DNA of 48,410 nt from JAVJPJ01 sp040217295 (GTDB lineage: Bacteria; Pseudomonadota; Alphaproteobacteria; Rhodobacterales; Rhodobacteraceae), in contig CAYWTM010000012.1 of the NCBI GenBank assembly GCA_964460185.1, forward strand, positions 1 to 48,410, given 5' to 3'. Of the stretch, positions 1 to 8,317 are shown piece by piece (positions within the stretch are counted from its first letter, which is position 1; every line of letters starts with the position of its first letter). The notes beneath the pieces were generated by a model, which had not been told where the DNA came from, made no database searches, and was given only the letters and a program-made list of their open reading frames with translations. The position numbers were made by a program, and so were the translations under genes.

Positions 1-954
1 TGCGCCGAACTGGGGGCGCTGCCGCTGGTGCACGCCGAAAACGGCGACATCGTGCAGGAATTGCAGAACAAGTACATCGCCGAAGGGATCACCGGCCCCG
101 AGGGGCACGCCTATTCCCGCCCGCCCGAGGTGGAGGGCGAGGCCGCCAACCGCGCCATCATGATCGCCGATGCCGCCGGCACGCCGCTTTATATCGTGCA
201 TGTGTCGTGCGAGCAGGCGCACGAGGCCATCCGCCGCGCCCGTCAAAAGGGGATGCGGGTCTATGGCGAACCGCTGATCCAGCACCTGACGCTGGATGAA
301 AGCGAGTATTTCAACAAGGATTGGCAATATGCCGCGCGCCGCGTGATGTCGCCGCCGTTCCGGTCAAAGGACCACCAGGCCTCGCTCTGGGCGGGTCTGT
401 CGGCGGGATCGTTGCAGGTGGTTGCAACCGATCATGCCGCCTTTACCGACAAGCAAAAACAGATGGGCCTCGATGATTTCCGGACCATCCCCAACGGGAC
501 CGGCGGGCTCGAGGAACGCATGGCGATGTTGTGGACAAAGGGTGTGGAGACCGGCCGCCTGACGCCCGAGGAATTCGTCGCGGCCACATCGTCGAACATC
601 GCCAAGATCCTGAACATCTACCCGATGAAGGGCGCGATCGTGCCGGGCGCCGATGCCGATGTGGTGGTCTGGGACCCGACGATTTCCAGGACGGTATCCG
701 TCAGCACCCAGAAATCCATCATCGATTACAATGTCTTCGACGGGATGGAGGTGACGGCGCAGCCGCGCTATACGCTGTCGCGCGGTGATGTGGTCTGGGC
801 CTATGGCCAGAACAGCCAGCCACAGCCCGGTCGCGGCAAATTCGTGCGCCGCAGCCCCTATGCCAGCGCCTCGACCGCGTTGAGCAAGTGGAAGTCGCTG
901 ACCACGCCCCGCAAGATCGAACGCAACCCGTTGAATATCCCGAGCGGGGTTTGA
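1..954 (+). CDS. hydA: Dihydropyrimidinase / D-hydantoinase, 5' end missing
   Basis: Cyclic amidohydrolase that opens the dihydropyrimidine ring (dihydrouracil, dihydrothymine, hydantoins) in reductive pyrimidine breakdown. The frame is open from base 1, so the gene is cut by the window edge: 317 residues remain of a family usually near 480. Visible metal-site motifs are VHAEN, YIVHVSC and VATDHAAF, the last with the catalytic-type Asp; NGTGGLEERM is the conserved substrate-loop region. The C-terminal part IKILNIYP-like/GADADVVVWDP is the usual amidohydrolase ending. It stops directly before the next start codon and leads an ABC-transporter operon, which fits uptake and degradation of a pyrimidine-like compound. 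A family-level call is secure; the exact substrate is inferred. Confidence 0.93.
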   Translation, partial: CAELGALPLVHAENGDIVQELQNKYIAEGITGPEGHAYSRPPEVEGEAANRAIMIADAAGTPLYIVHVSCEQAHEAIRRARQKGMRVYGEPLIQHLTLDESEYFNKDWQYAARRVMSPPFRSKDHQASLWAGLSAGSLQVVATDHAAFTDKQKQMGLDDFRTIPNGTGGLEERMAMLWTKGVETGRLTPEEFVAATSSNIAKILNIYPMKGAIVPGADADVVVWDPTISRTVSVSTQKSIIDYNVFDGMEVTAQPRYTLSRGDVVWAYGQNSQPQPGRGKFVRRSPYASASTALSKWKSLTTPRKIERNPLNIPSGV

Positions 955-1404
955 GTGGGTAGCACCTTGCTTCGGGGGAGTGTAGCCTACTGGGCAGCAG
1001 TCTGCGCCGGTGCGCTGCTGGTGGGCGTTGTCCTTCTCTTTGGTGGAATGCTCTTTGGGCAACATGCAGATTCAGTTGTATTGTCTCGAGTCGAGGCGCC
1101 TTTCATATTCGTGATCCTGTACGTACTCGCCGGCGTCATTGCGTTCATTCCGTTTTTGCTTGTCTACGGCGCGCTGAATACTCTTGAATTATTCAACGTT
1201 TGGTCAGCGATGGCATTTGGGGCGGCATTCATCCCGTTTCTGTCCTTGCTTCTCTCGTTGCTAAGGAACGGGCAAGCTGAATGGTCTCGCCTGACTGCAT
1301 TTGCAAGCATTGAGGGAGCATTGCTATTGGCGTTCGGGGTGGTGCAAGGTTGGATCCTTTGGAAGGTAAATCGACTTTTGCTCGAAAATGGATTGGGAAC
1401 ATAA
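955..1404 (+). CDS. Small four-helix membrane protein of unknown function
   Basis: I do not recognise the family. The frame gives 149 residues starting at GTG directly after the hydA stop. Four hydrophobic stretches (about residues 10-35, 46-72, 80-100 and 118-140) predict an integral membrane protein with very few charged residues. Its base composition is clearly more A/T-rich than the genes on both sides, with codons such as TTA, ATA and TCA that neighbours rarely use. It overlaps the ATPase gene by 17 bases. Composition and lack of a known role in pyrimidine transport suggest a recent insertion into the operon. It could be an accessory of the transporter, but nothing in the sequence shows this. 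Confidence 0.6.
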   Translation: MGSTLLRGSVAYWAAVCAGALLVGVVLLFGGMLFGQHADSVVLSRVEAPFIFVILYVLAGVIAFIPFLLVYGALNTLELFNVWSAMAFGAAFIPFLSLLLSLLRNGQAEWSRLTAFASIEGALLLAFGVVQGWILWKVNRLLLENGLGT

Positions 1405-2215
1405 CGTGGATCCGGCAACTCAATCAGACACATCGGGGGCACCCGTCATCTCCGCCCAGTGCCTGGACCTCACGTTCCAGACGAATGACGGCCCGGTGCA
1501 AGCCCTCTCGGACGTGTCGCTGGACATCGACAAGGGCGAATTCGTCAGCTTCATCGGCCCGTCGGGCTGTGGCAAGACCACCTTTCTGCGCACCATCGCG
1601 GCACTGGAACATCCCACCGGAGGCAGCCTCAGCGTCAATGGCATGACCCCCGACCAGGCACGCCAGAACCGGGCCTATGGCTATGTGTTCCAGGCGGCGG
1701 GGCTCTACCCTTGGCGGACGATCGAAAAGAACATCAAGCTGCCGCTCGAGATCATGGGATTCGACCGGGCCGAGCAGGAAAAGCGCGTGAACAACGTCTT
1801 GCATCTTGTTGATCTGGAAGGATTCGGAAAGAAATTTCCATGGCAACTGTCGGGCGGCATGCAGCAGCGCGCATCCATCGCGCGGGCCTTGGCGTTCGAC
1901 GCCGATATCCTGCTGATGGACGAACCGTTCGGGGCGCTCGATGAAATCGTGCGCGATCACCTGAACGAACAGTTGCTCAAGCTCTGGGCGCGGACGGAAA
2001 AGACCATCGGTTTCGTCACCCATTCCATTCCCGAGGCGGTGTATCTGTCGACCAAGATCGTTGTCATGTCGCCCCGGCCCGGGCGGATTACCGATGTGAT
2101 CGACAGCCCCCTGCCCAAGGATCGTCCGCTCGATATCCGCGATACGCCCGAGTTCCTGGAGGTCGCCCACCGGGTGCGCGAGGGGCTGAGGGCGGGGCAT
2201 GCCTATGATGATTGA
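1388..2215 (+). CDS. ABC transporter ATP-binding protein (TauB/SsuB/NrtD type)
   Basis: Cytoplasmic ATPase energising import through the two permeases downstream. Walker A is GPSGCGKTT, the signature is LSGGMQQR, Walker B is ILLMDEPFGALDE and the switch histidine lies in FVTHSIPEA. At 275 residues it has the usual length of the nitrate/sulfonate/taurine/HMP family. The start is uncertain: ATG 1388 lies inside the preceding gene and has a weak ribosome site, and an in-frame GTG at 1406 is equally possible (269 residues). Position after hydA and before an NMT1/THI5-like binding protein points to a pyrimidine, hydantoin or thiamine-precursor-like substrate; this is inference from context. Confidence 0.93.
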   Translation: MDWEHNVDPATQSDTSGAPVISAQCLDLTFQTNDGPVQALSDVSLDIDKGEFVSFIGPSGCGKTTFLRTIAALEHPTGGSLSVNGMTPDQARQNRAYGYVFQAAGLYPWRTIEKNIKLPLEIMGFDRAEQEKRVNNVLHLVDLEGFGKKFPWQLSGGMQQRASIARALAFDADILLMDEPFGALDEIVRDHLNEQLLKLWARTEKTIGFVTHSIPEAVYLSTKIVVMSPRPGRITDVIDSPLPKDRPLDIRDTPEFLEVAHRVREGLRAGHAYDD

Positions 2216-2657
2216 GACGATCCCCCAGGTCGCGCCGCGCCGGGGCGTGGCCGCAGATGCCGCGTGCTGCGCCGAGATCGTGAACCGCTGGATCGACGCC
2301 ATGCCGTGGATGCCGCGGCTGCATGACCATGCAGCGGTAGGCGCCTTCTGCGAAAGGGTCGTCTTCGCCGGGCAGCAGGTTTGGGTCGCGGGCGATCCCG
2401 TCGCGGGCTTTGTGGCGGTCGACAGGGGCGCGGGGATGATCACGGGGCTCTCTCGTGGACAAACGGGCCAGGGGATCGGCAAGGCATTGCTGGATCGGGC
2501 CAAGGTGGCGCGGGATCGGCTCGACCTGTTTTGCTTTCAGGCAAACACGCGCGCGCGGCGGTTCCATGCGCGCGAGGGGTTCGTCGAACACGATGCCGGC
2601 GGCCACGGGAACGAGGAAGGCCTGCCTGACATCTTGATGCGGTGGGAGGCCTCATGA
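2199..2657 (+). CDS. GNAT-family N-acetyltransferase
   Basis: Predicted acetyl-CoA-dependent acetyltransferase of 152 residues. The acetyl-CoA pyrophosphate-binding region reads RGQTGQGIGKALL (Q-x-x-G-x-G), followed by the usual strand and helix with F.ANTRARRFHAREGF, the common motif B ending of GNAT enzymes. The start at ATG 2199 overlaps the ATPase gene by 17 bases, and the stop overlaps the start of the first permease by ATGA, so it is translated within the transporter operon. The substrate is unknown. An acetyltransferase in a pyrimidine-uptake operon could modify the imported compound or a degradation product such as an amine, but this is only inference. Confidence 0.8.
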   Translation: MPMMIETIPQVAPRRGVAADAACCAEIVNRWIDAMPWMPRLHDHAAVGAFCERVVFAGQQVWVAGDPVAGFVAVDRGAGMITGLSRGQTGQGIGKALLDRAKVARDRLDLFCFQANTRARRFHAREGFVEHDAGGHGNEEGLPDILMRWEAS

Positions 2658-3652
2658 GCGACACCGCAAACCCTGCGATGTACGGTCCGAAAGGTGCAGC
2701 CCGCTGGCTGGGGACCGCTTCGTCGGCGGTGTTGCCGATCATGGCGGTCGTCGCGGCGATTGTCGCGATCTGGTATGGCGGCAGCGTGATGATGAACCGC
2801 GCCTGGACGCTGGATCAGGCCGAACGGCGGGGGCTGGATCTGACGGTATCCGAGATCATCGCCGACACGTTGAACCAGGATCGCCCCATTCTGCCCACGC
2901 CGCTGCAGGTGTTTGACGAATTGTGGGCCACGACCGCGGGCGAGCCGTTGATGCGCGAGCGCCGCGGCGAGATGCAGGGCAATCCACGCTCGTTGTTCTT
3001 TCACGCCTACCACACGCTTGCCCCCACGCTGATGGGCTTTGTGTTCGGCGGCTTCATGGGCGTTTTGTTGGCGGTTGGTATCGTGCACAGCCGCGCGATG
3101 GATATGTCCGTGATGCCCTGGGCCATCGCAAGTCAGACCATCCCGATTCTTGCGATCGCCCCGATCATCGTGGTGGTGGTGTCGAATATTCCGGCCCTGA
3201 ACGCTGCCGTTGACAACGGCATCATCAGCGAGGCGATGAAACTGCTGATCCCCAAGTCCCTGATCTCCAGCTACCTGAGCTTTTTTCCGGTCGTCGTCGG
3301 GATGGTCGCGGGGCTGCGCAGCCCGAATGCGATGGATATGGACCTGATGCGCACCTATTCGGCCAGCGACGCGCAGACCTTCTGGAAACTGCGGCTGCCC
3401 GCGTCGGTGCCGTACCTGTTCACCTCGCTCAAGGTCTCCATCGCGGCGGCCCTGGTGGGCACGATCGTGGCCGAACTGCCCACGGGCGCACGGTTCGGCC
3501 TGGGCGCGCGGTTGCTGACCGGCAGCTACTACGGCCAGACGATCCAGATCTGGTCGGCCCTGTTCATGGCCGCGATCTGTGCGGCGGCGCTGGTGATGGC
3601 ATTGGGCGCGATAGAACGGCTCACGCTCAGGCGGATGGGGGTGCGGTCATGA
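2654..3652 (+). CDS. ABC transporter permease (first)
   Basis: Inner-membrane permease of the binding-protein-dependent family. The EAA loop that contacts the ATPase is near residues 230-260 (SASDAQTFWKLRLPASVPYL). I choose ATG 2654 rather than GTG 2642 because a GGGAGG ribosome site lies just before it and it overlaps the preceding stop by ATGA; this gives 332 residues. Compared with a typical SsuC-like permease of about 260 residues it has an extra N-terminal helix followed by a periplasmic stretch of roughly 80 residues before the permease core. That arrangement is seen in the pyrimidine/HMP-type transporters with two unequal permeases. Confidence 0.92.
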   Translation: MSDTANPAMYGPKGAARWLGTASSAVLPIMAVVAAIVAIWYGGSVMMNRAWTLDQAERRGLDLTVSEIIADTLNQDRPILPTPLQVFDELWATTAGEPLMRERRGEMQGNPRSLFFHAYHTLAPTLMGFVFGGFMGVLLAVGIVHSRAMDMSVMPWAIASQTIPILAIAPIIVVVVSNIPALNAAVDNGIISEAMKLLIPKSLISSYLSFFPVVVGMVAGLRSPNAMDMDLMRTYSASDAQTFWKLRLPASVPYLFTSLKVSIAAALVGTIVAELPTGARFGLGARLLTGSYYGQTIQIWSALFMAAICAAALVMALGAIERLTLRRMGVRS

Positions 3653-4575
3653 ACGTGTCGACCGCCCGCAAGGGCCTGCCCGTGTGGGTCCTGCCGGCAA
3701 TAGGGGCTGGCATCGTGGCATTTGCGGCGCTGTCGGATTTGCGGCTTGCGCTTGTGCTGGGGGTCTGGTTCGGCGCCTGGGCGGTGAACGCGACCCTGGC
3801 CACGCGAGGCGTCGGGCAGGGCGTGCGCATTGTGGTGCCGGTGATTTTCGGGGCGACGCTGCTGGGCCTTTGGGAACTGGTGGTGCGATCATACGAGGTC
3901 AGCGCGATCATCCTGCCCGCGCCGTCGGCCATCTGGGCGCAGATCCTTGCGTCGACGGATACGCTTTGGCCGGATTTCCGGCAAACGATCCTCAAGGGCG
4001 CGCTTGCGGGCTACATCATCGGCTGTGGAGCGGCGTTCCTGACGGCGCTGGCCGTCGACCGTTCCGGTTTTCTGCAACGCGGCCTGCTGCCGGTCGGCAA
4101 TTTCATCGCGGCTCTGCCTATCGTGGGGACGGCTCCCATCCTGGTGATGTGGTTCGGGTTCGACTGGCAATCCAAGGCCGCCGTGGTCGTCGCCATGGTG
4201 TTTTTCCCGATGCTGGTCAATTCCGTTCAGGGCCTCAAGGCCAGCGACCAGATGCAGCGCGACCTGATGCACACCTATGCCGCGAGCTATTGGCAAAGCC
4301 TGCTGAAACTGCGCCTGCCCACTGCGTTGCCGTTCATTTTCAACGGGCTCAAGATCTGCACAACCCTTGCGCTGATCGGGGCGATTGTGGCTGAATTTTT
4401 CGGCTCGCCGATCGTCGGGATGGGATTCCGTATAAAGATCTCAATGGGGCGGCTGGCCATGGATATGGTCTGGGCCCAGATTGCGGTGGCGGCCTTGGCC
4501 GGCTCGGGCTTTTACGGGTTGGTCGCCTTGATCGAACGGTGGTTAACCTTTTGGCATCCGTCACAGCGGCGCTAG
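3649..4575 (+). CDS. ABC transporter permease (second)
   Basis: Second inner-membrane permease, 308 residues, overlapping the first by ATGA. About two extra N-terminal helices precede the standard core. The EAA loop reads AASYWQSLLKLRLPTALPF, closely similar to that of the first permease, so the two are probably paralogues that form a heterodimer. LWELVVRSYEVSAIILPAPS is the usual entry to the NrtB/SsuC/ThiX-type fold. With the ATPase upstream and the binding protein downstream it completes an importer. Confidence 0.92.
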   Translation: MNVSTARKGLPVWVLPAIGAGIVAFAALSDLRLALVLGVWFGAWAVNATLATRGVGQGVRIVVPVIFGATLLGLWELVVRSYEVSAIILPAPSAIWAQILASTDTLWPDFRQTILKGALAGYIIGCGAAFLTALAVDRSGFLQRGLLPVGNFIAALPIVGTAPILVMWFGFDWQSKAAVVVAMVFFPMLVNSVQGLKASDQMQRDLMHTYAASYWQSLLKLRLPTALPFIFNGLKICTTLALIGAIVAEFFGSPIVGMGFRIKISMGRLAMDMVWAQIAVAALAGSGFYGLVALIERWLTFWHPSQRR

Positions 4576-4578
4576 AGT
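4551..4578 (+). promoter_or_regulatory. Possible internal promoter before the binding-protein gene
   Basis: TTGGCA at 4551-4556 and TAGAGT at 4573-4578 are separated by 16 bases, a fair match to a housekeeping -35/-10 pair, and would start transcription near 4585. It would let the binding protein be made in excess over the membrane parts. This is a pattern match only. Confidence 0.3.
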
Positions 4579-4620
4579 GGACTTCAACAAACAATCACGA
4601 TCCAACCAGGAGGGAATACA

Positions 4621-5616
4621 ATGAAAAAAGTAATCACAAGTGCAATGGCGCTTGGCATGGTCGGTGGGGCCGCATGGGCCGACGCCCATGCCGCGGACGA
4701 GGTGACGCTGCAGCTGCAATGGGTCACCCAGGCGCAATTCGCGGGCTATTACGTGGCGCTCGAGAATGGCTATTACGACGAGGAAGGTCTCGATGTGACC
4801 ATCCAGCCCGGCGGCCCCGATATCGCACCGCCGTTGGTCCTGGCCGGTGGCGCGGCGGATGCCATGCTGAACTGGATGCCATCCGCGCTTGCAGCCCGCG
4901 AAGGCGGCACGCCCGTGGTCAATATCGCGCAACCGTTCGTGCGCTCGGGCCTGCAGATCAGCTGCTGGGCCGACACCGGCATCGAAGAGCCGGCGGATAT
5001 TGCGGGCCACACGGTGGGTCACTGGTTCTTCGGCAACGAATATACCTTTCTGGCGTGGATGGATTCCCTTGGTATTCCGGTCGACGGATCCGAGGGTGGC
5101 GTGACCCTGGTTCAGGCAGGCTTCAACGTCGATCCGCTGCTTCAGCGTCAGGTCGATTGCATCTCGAACATGACCTACAATGAATACTGGCAGATCATCG
5201 ATGCCGGCATCACGCCCGACGAGATCGTGACCTTCCGCTATTCCGACTATGATGCCGATACGCTCGAGGATGGCATCTGGGTGCTGGAAGATGACCTGGC
5301 CGACCCGGAATTCTTCGACAAGATGGTGCGTTTCGTGCGTGCATCCATGCGGGGCTGGGTCTGGGCGGCTGAAAATCCCAACGAGGCTGCCATGATCGTG
5401 CTCGACTATGACGAGACCGGCGCGCAGACCGAAGAACACCAGCTGCGGATGATGAGTGAGATTGCGCTCTTGGTGGATGAGAACGGCGGCGCGCTTGACG
5501 AGGAATCCTACGCGCGCACGGTGCGCACGCTCCTTGCGGGTGGCACGGCCGTGATCAGCCAAGAGCCCGAGGGCGCATTCACCCACGCCGTCACCGATGC
5601 CGCGCTGGGCAACTGA
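4621..5616 (+). CDS. ABC transporter substrate-binding protein (NMT1/THI5-like)
   Basis: Periplasmic binding protein of 331 residues. A Sec signal (MKK, hydrophobic core, then AWADAHA) ends near residue 20-24. The mature protein begins VTLQLQWVTQAQFAGYYVALENGYY, the typical start of the NMT1/THI5 (ThiY, pyrimidine-precursor) superfamily, with the GGPDIAPP loop that follows in these proteins. A strong AGGAGG site lies seven bases before ATG 4621. It closes the hydA-linked transporter operon, whose context suggests pyrimidines, hydantoins or a hydroxymethylpyrimidine-like ligand. ThiY itself is also possible, but no thi gene is visible here. Confidence 0.9.
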   Translation: MKKVITSAMALGMVGGAAWADAHAADEVTLQLQWVTQAQFAGYYVALENGYYDEEGLDVTIQPGGPDIAPPLVLAGGAADAMLNWMPSALAAREGGTPVVNIAQPFVRSGLQISCWADTGIEEPADIAGHTVGHWFFGNEYTFLAWMDSLGIPVDGSEGGVTLVQAGFNVDPLLQRQVDCISNMTYNEYWQIIDAGITPDEIVTFRYSDYDADTLEDGIWVLEDDLADPEFFDKMVRFVRASMRGWVWAAENPNEAAMIVLDYDETGAQTEEHQLRMMSEIALLVDENGGALDEESYARTVRTLLAGGTAVISQEPEGAFTHAVTDAALGN

Positions 5617-5639
5617 GCCATATCTTCAGGAATGACGCG

Positions 5640-5670
5640 AAAGGGCGGCGCGAAAGTGCCGCCCTTTTTC
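5640..5670 (+). terminator. Intrinsic terminator of the hydA/ABC operon
   Basis: A perfect 10-base-pair stem (AAAGGGCGGC at 5640-5649 with GCCGCCCTTT at 5658-5667) with an eight-base loop ends in a T run. It lies 24 bases after the binding-protein stop. Confidence 0.9.
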
Positions 5671-5784
5671 CTTGATCGCATGCCCTTGGCGTCTATCCAC
5701 CGGCAGGCGCACTCAGGCCGCGGGCGCGCCTGACACCGCGCCCATGCCACGGGCCGACCCGGATGGCCCCCGGCCCCGCGAAAC

Positions 5785-6159
5785 TCAACGCAGTACGTCC
5801 ATCCGCGACCGTTCGGCCGTTTCGAGATCCGCCAGCAGGCGTTCAAAGCTTTCCTGCGGGCCGGGAGGAACGGGCAGGCGCGGGGGCTGGGCCTTGTCCG
5901 CATCGCCGACACGGGCCTTGTGCAGGCCCGGCACGCCAAGCCCCTTCAGGGCCGGGCGGTCAGGTGGAATGTCCGCCGCACGCTCACGCACCCGATCTTC
6001 GGTTCGGGTGGGCGTCTGCCTGGCGGCCTGGATCTGCGTCACCGCGTCGGCCCCGAGGGCAGGCGCGGATGCGGCGGATGCCTCAGCCCCTGCCGGTTTG
6101 ACCCCCGGCGCGACGGCAAGCGGCATTGAGGGTAGCGGTGTGTGCATCGGCGTTGTCAT
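5785..6159 (-). CDS. Hypothetical protein, Pro/Ala-rich
   Basis: Not recognised. The frame gives 124 residues from ATG 6159, chosen because a GGAG ribosome site lies about nine bases upstream; longer in-frame starts have none. The first 55 residues are Ala/Pro-rich and probably disordered. The C-terminal segment, with QESFERLLADLETAERSRMD, looks like an amphipathic helix. It has no signal peptide or membrane helix. It is convergent with the ABC operon and divergent from the ScfR-type regulator. It could be a small cytoplasmic or secreted-substrate-like protein; no function can be given. Confidence 0.55.
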   Translation of the reverse strand: MTTPMHTPLPSMPLAVAPGVKPAGAEASAASAPALGADAVTQIQAARQTPTRTEDRVRERAADIPPDRPALKGLGVPGLHKARVGDADKAQPPRLPVPPGPQESFERLLADLETAERSRMDVLR

Positions 6160-6473
6160 GTCTGGGCTCCAATCCATCCAAGTTTCACCCGTCCGGTGAG
6201 CGTGCCAGAAAATGACTGAAATCATAAGGGTATGGCTAAAAAGCCCTGTAAATTCATGTCAGCCTTCTTTGGCCTTTGGGGTTTTTGTTAAGATGATTGG
6301 CGCGCGGGGGGCAGATGGTCGAACGGTATGGGGCGGTTGTCCGGTGCCGCACGCTCCATGCGCAATCGTCAGGATTTGCAGCTTTCTGCGTGCGGTTTTG
6401 TAAAGCTGTGCATAACCATTTCATTTCAGGCATCATTCCTGATAATTCTGATGCAAATCGAAAGGCCCTAGTC
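6160..6473. other. Intergenic region, divergent promoters expected
   Basis: This 314-base gap separates a minus-strand small gene from the plus-strand regulator. It is A/T-richer than its surroundings, especially 6200-6300 and 6390-6470, as expected for promoters. The regulator frame stays open upstream to 6297, but that extension lacks family character. I see no convincing -35/-10 pair, terminator or RNA gene. Confidence 0.5.
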
Positions 6474-7799
6474 GTGACGAACCCGACGCCATCGCCCCGC
6501 CGTGCGCAACTGACCGGCAACCGGATCCGTGAACGGCGGCTGGTTCTGGGCTTGAAACAGGCGGAACTGGCGGGGCTGGTCGGGATCTCGCCGTCCTATC
6601 TCAACCTGATCGAGCACAACCGCAGGCGCATCGGTGGCAAGCTGCTGATCGGGATCGCCCGCGTGCTTCAGGTGGACCCCGCGCAACTGACCGAAGGTGC
6701 CGATGCGACGCTGTACGATGCGTTGCAACTGGCAGCCCAGAGGGCGTCGACAGCGTTTGGAGCGGCCCCCGAAACCGATCGCATCGACGAACTGGCAGGC
6801 CGCTTTCCGGGCTGGACCGGCCTGCTGGCCGCGCAACAAAAACGCATCGCCTCGCTCGAGATCCTGATCGAGGGCCTGCGCGACCGGATCAGCCACGATC
6901 CCGTATTGGCGGAATCCATGCATGAGGTTCTTTCGACAGTGGCCGCGATACGATCGACAGCCGACATCCTGGTGCGCGAACCTGACCTGGACGATGTCTG
7001 GCGCGGGCGGTTTCACCGCAACCTGCACGAAGAGGCCGAACGCCTGTCGAACCGGGCCACGGCGCTGATCCGTCATTTCGAACCGGAGGCCGACGACAGC
7101 GCGCGCGTGGCCTCGACCCCGATCGAAACCGTAGAGGCCATGTTCGACGCGGCCGGTCATCATTTTCCATCGATCGAAGCCGACGGCGCGGCCGCGATTG
7201 CGTCGGTTCTCGATCAGGCGCCGGGGATGGAGGACGTGGCCACGCGCAATCTGGGCGAACGCCTGTTGCGATCCTATGCCGAGGATGCCGCGCGCCTGCC
7301 GCTGGACGTGATGGCGCCCGCGGCGCGGTCGACCGGATATGATCCGGCGCAATTGCTGGGCATCGGCGGGGGCGATGTGGCGCTGGTCTTGCGCCGACTT
7401 GCGACCTTGCCCCGTGGCGCGGTGGGTGAGGACGGCGCGCCGCCCTTTGGTCTGGCGGTCTGCGATGGGTCGGGTGCCTTGATCTTTCGCCGCCGCATCC
7501 CGGCCTTTTCCGTCCCGCGCTTCGGGGCGGGCTGCCCGCTCTGGCCGCTTTACCGGGCGCTGGCCCGCCCCGGTCAGCCCGAGGTCGCGCAACTCGAGAT
7601 GCCGCAAGGCGCGATGTTCAAGGTCTGGGCCGTCAGCCAGCCCGTGGGCCATGCCGGGTTCGGCCAGGCCCCGGTGATGCAGGCGGTCATGCTGATAACG
7701 CCATCGACCGCGCAGGGAGATGCGACCAGCGCACCGCCGATCGCTGCCGGTCCGGGGTGCCATTTTTGCCCGCGAAAGGAGTGTACGGCCCGGCGATAG
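6474..7799 (+). CDS. XRE-family transcriptional regulator, ScfR (short-chain fatty acyl-CoA regulator) type
   Basis: DNA-binding regulator of 441 residues. An N-terminal XRE helix-turn-helix (about residues 15-70, with GLKQAELAGLVGISPSYLNL) is followed by a long alpha-helical region and a C-terminal ScfR-type (DUF2083) domain ending in GCHFCPRKECTARR, the Cys-rich tail typical of this family. Known members (RamB, PrpC-linked and PccR regulators) respond to acyl-CoA levels and control acetate, glyoxylate or propionate pathways. GTG 6474 is chosen because the HTH then starts about 15 residues in, as in relatives; an upstream start at 6297 would add an unrelated stretch. The gene lies just before a two-component system of the kind that senses carboxylates, so the two may act together. 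Confidence 0.85.
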   Translation: MTNPTPSPRRAQLTGNRIRERRLVLGLKQAELAGLVGISPSYLNLIEHNRRRIGGKLLIGIARVLQVDPAQLTEGADATLYDALQLAAQRASTAFGAAPETDRIDELAGRFPGWTGLLAAQQKRIASLEILIEGLRDRISHDPVLAESMHEVLSTVAAIRSTADILVREPDLDDVWRGRFHRNLHEEAERLSNRATALIRHFEPEADDSARVASTPIETVEAMFDAAGHHFPSIEADGAAAIASVLDQAPGMEDVATRNLGERLLRSYAEDAARLPLDVMAPAARSTGYDPAQLLGIGGGDVALVLRRLATLPRGAVGEDGAPPFGLAVCDGSGALIFRRRIPAFSVPRFGAGCPLWPLYRALARPGQPEVAQLEMPQGAMFKVWAVSQPVGHAGFGQAPVMQAVMLITPSTAQGDATSAPPIAAGPGCHFCPRKECTARR

Positions 7800-7880
7800 G
7801 GGCGGCGTCGGACTGTTCGGGCACACTGGCATGCAACCGCGACAGTGGTCGCACTTGGCCATTGCTTAAAAGCCGGGCGT

Positions 7881-7888
7881 TTTGCAAA
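7881..7888 (+). promoter_or_regulatory. Possible ScfR-type half site TTTGCAAA
   Basis: A perfect TTTGCAAA palindrome lies 33 bases before the response-regulator start and 80 bases after the ScfR-type regulator. TTTGCAAA is the half site reported for the ScfR protein PccR in Rhodobacter. Only one copy is present; the direct repeat expected for PccR is missing, so this is weak. Confidence 0.3.
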
Positions 7889-7920
7889 CTGCCCTGACCC
7901 AAGGCCAAGGGAGGACGGCC

Positions 7921-8304
7921 GTGCCGGGACGCATTTTACTGATCGAGGATGAAGCCAATATCCTGGAGGCCATCGGCTTCATCCTGACACGTGCAGGATG
8001 GGAGGTGCGCGGCCATGGCAATGGCGGCACGGCGGTCGAGGCCGTTGCGCGCGTGCGGCCCGACGTCGTGGTGCTCGACGTGATGCTGCCGGGGCGTTCG
8101 GGTCTTGATATCCTGCGCGACCTGCGCGCGGCCCCTGAAACCGCGTCGCTGCCGGTGCTGATGCTGACGGCCAAGGGGCAGGCGAAGGACCGCGAAAACG
8201 CCATGGTGCTTGGGGCGGATGCGTTCTTGACGAAACCCTTTTCCAATGCCGAATTGCTGGAAACGGTGACGGGTCTGGGCCAGACCGCGAACCCGGCGGA
8301 TTGA
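7921..8304 (+). CDS. Single-domain response regulator
   Basis: A receiver domain alone, about 127 residues. The acidic pocket is IEDE (residues 8-11), the phosphorylated Asp is D53 in VVVLDVMLPG, the conserved Thr is in LMLTAKG and the Lys in LTKPF. No output domain follows. GTG 7921 is chosen over ATG-like 7882 because a GGGAGGA site lies eight to nine bases upstream and the receiver fold begins immediately. It is followed by a small membrane protein and a large sensor kinase, its likely partner. Without a DNA-binding domain it may act by protein contact or pass phosphate on. Confidence 0.9.
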   Translation: MPGRILLIEDEANILEAIGFILTRAGWEVRGHGNGGTAVEAVARVRPDVVVLDVMLPGRSGLDILRDLRAAPETASLPVLMLTAKGQAKDRENAMVLGADAFLTKPFSNAELLETVTGLGQTANPAD

Positions 8305-8317
8305 GCGGGGGCAGGGT

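Noticed and set aside
6468..7862. A 464-residue minus-strand frame opposite the ScfR-type regulator
   Set aside because: Composition is that of an antisense frame; the plus strand has a clear HTH and Cys-rich tail.
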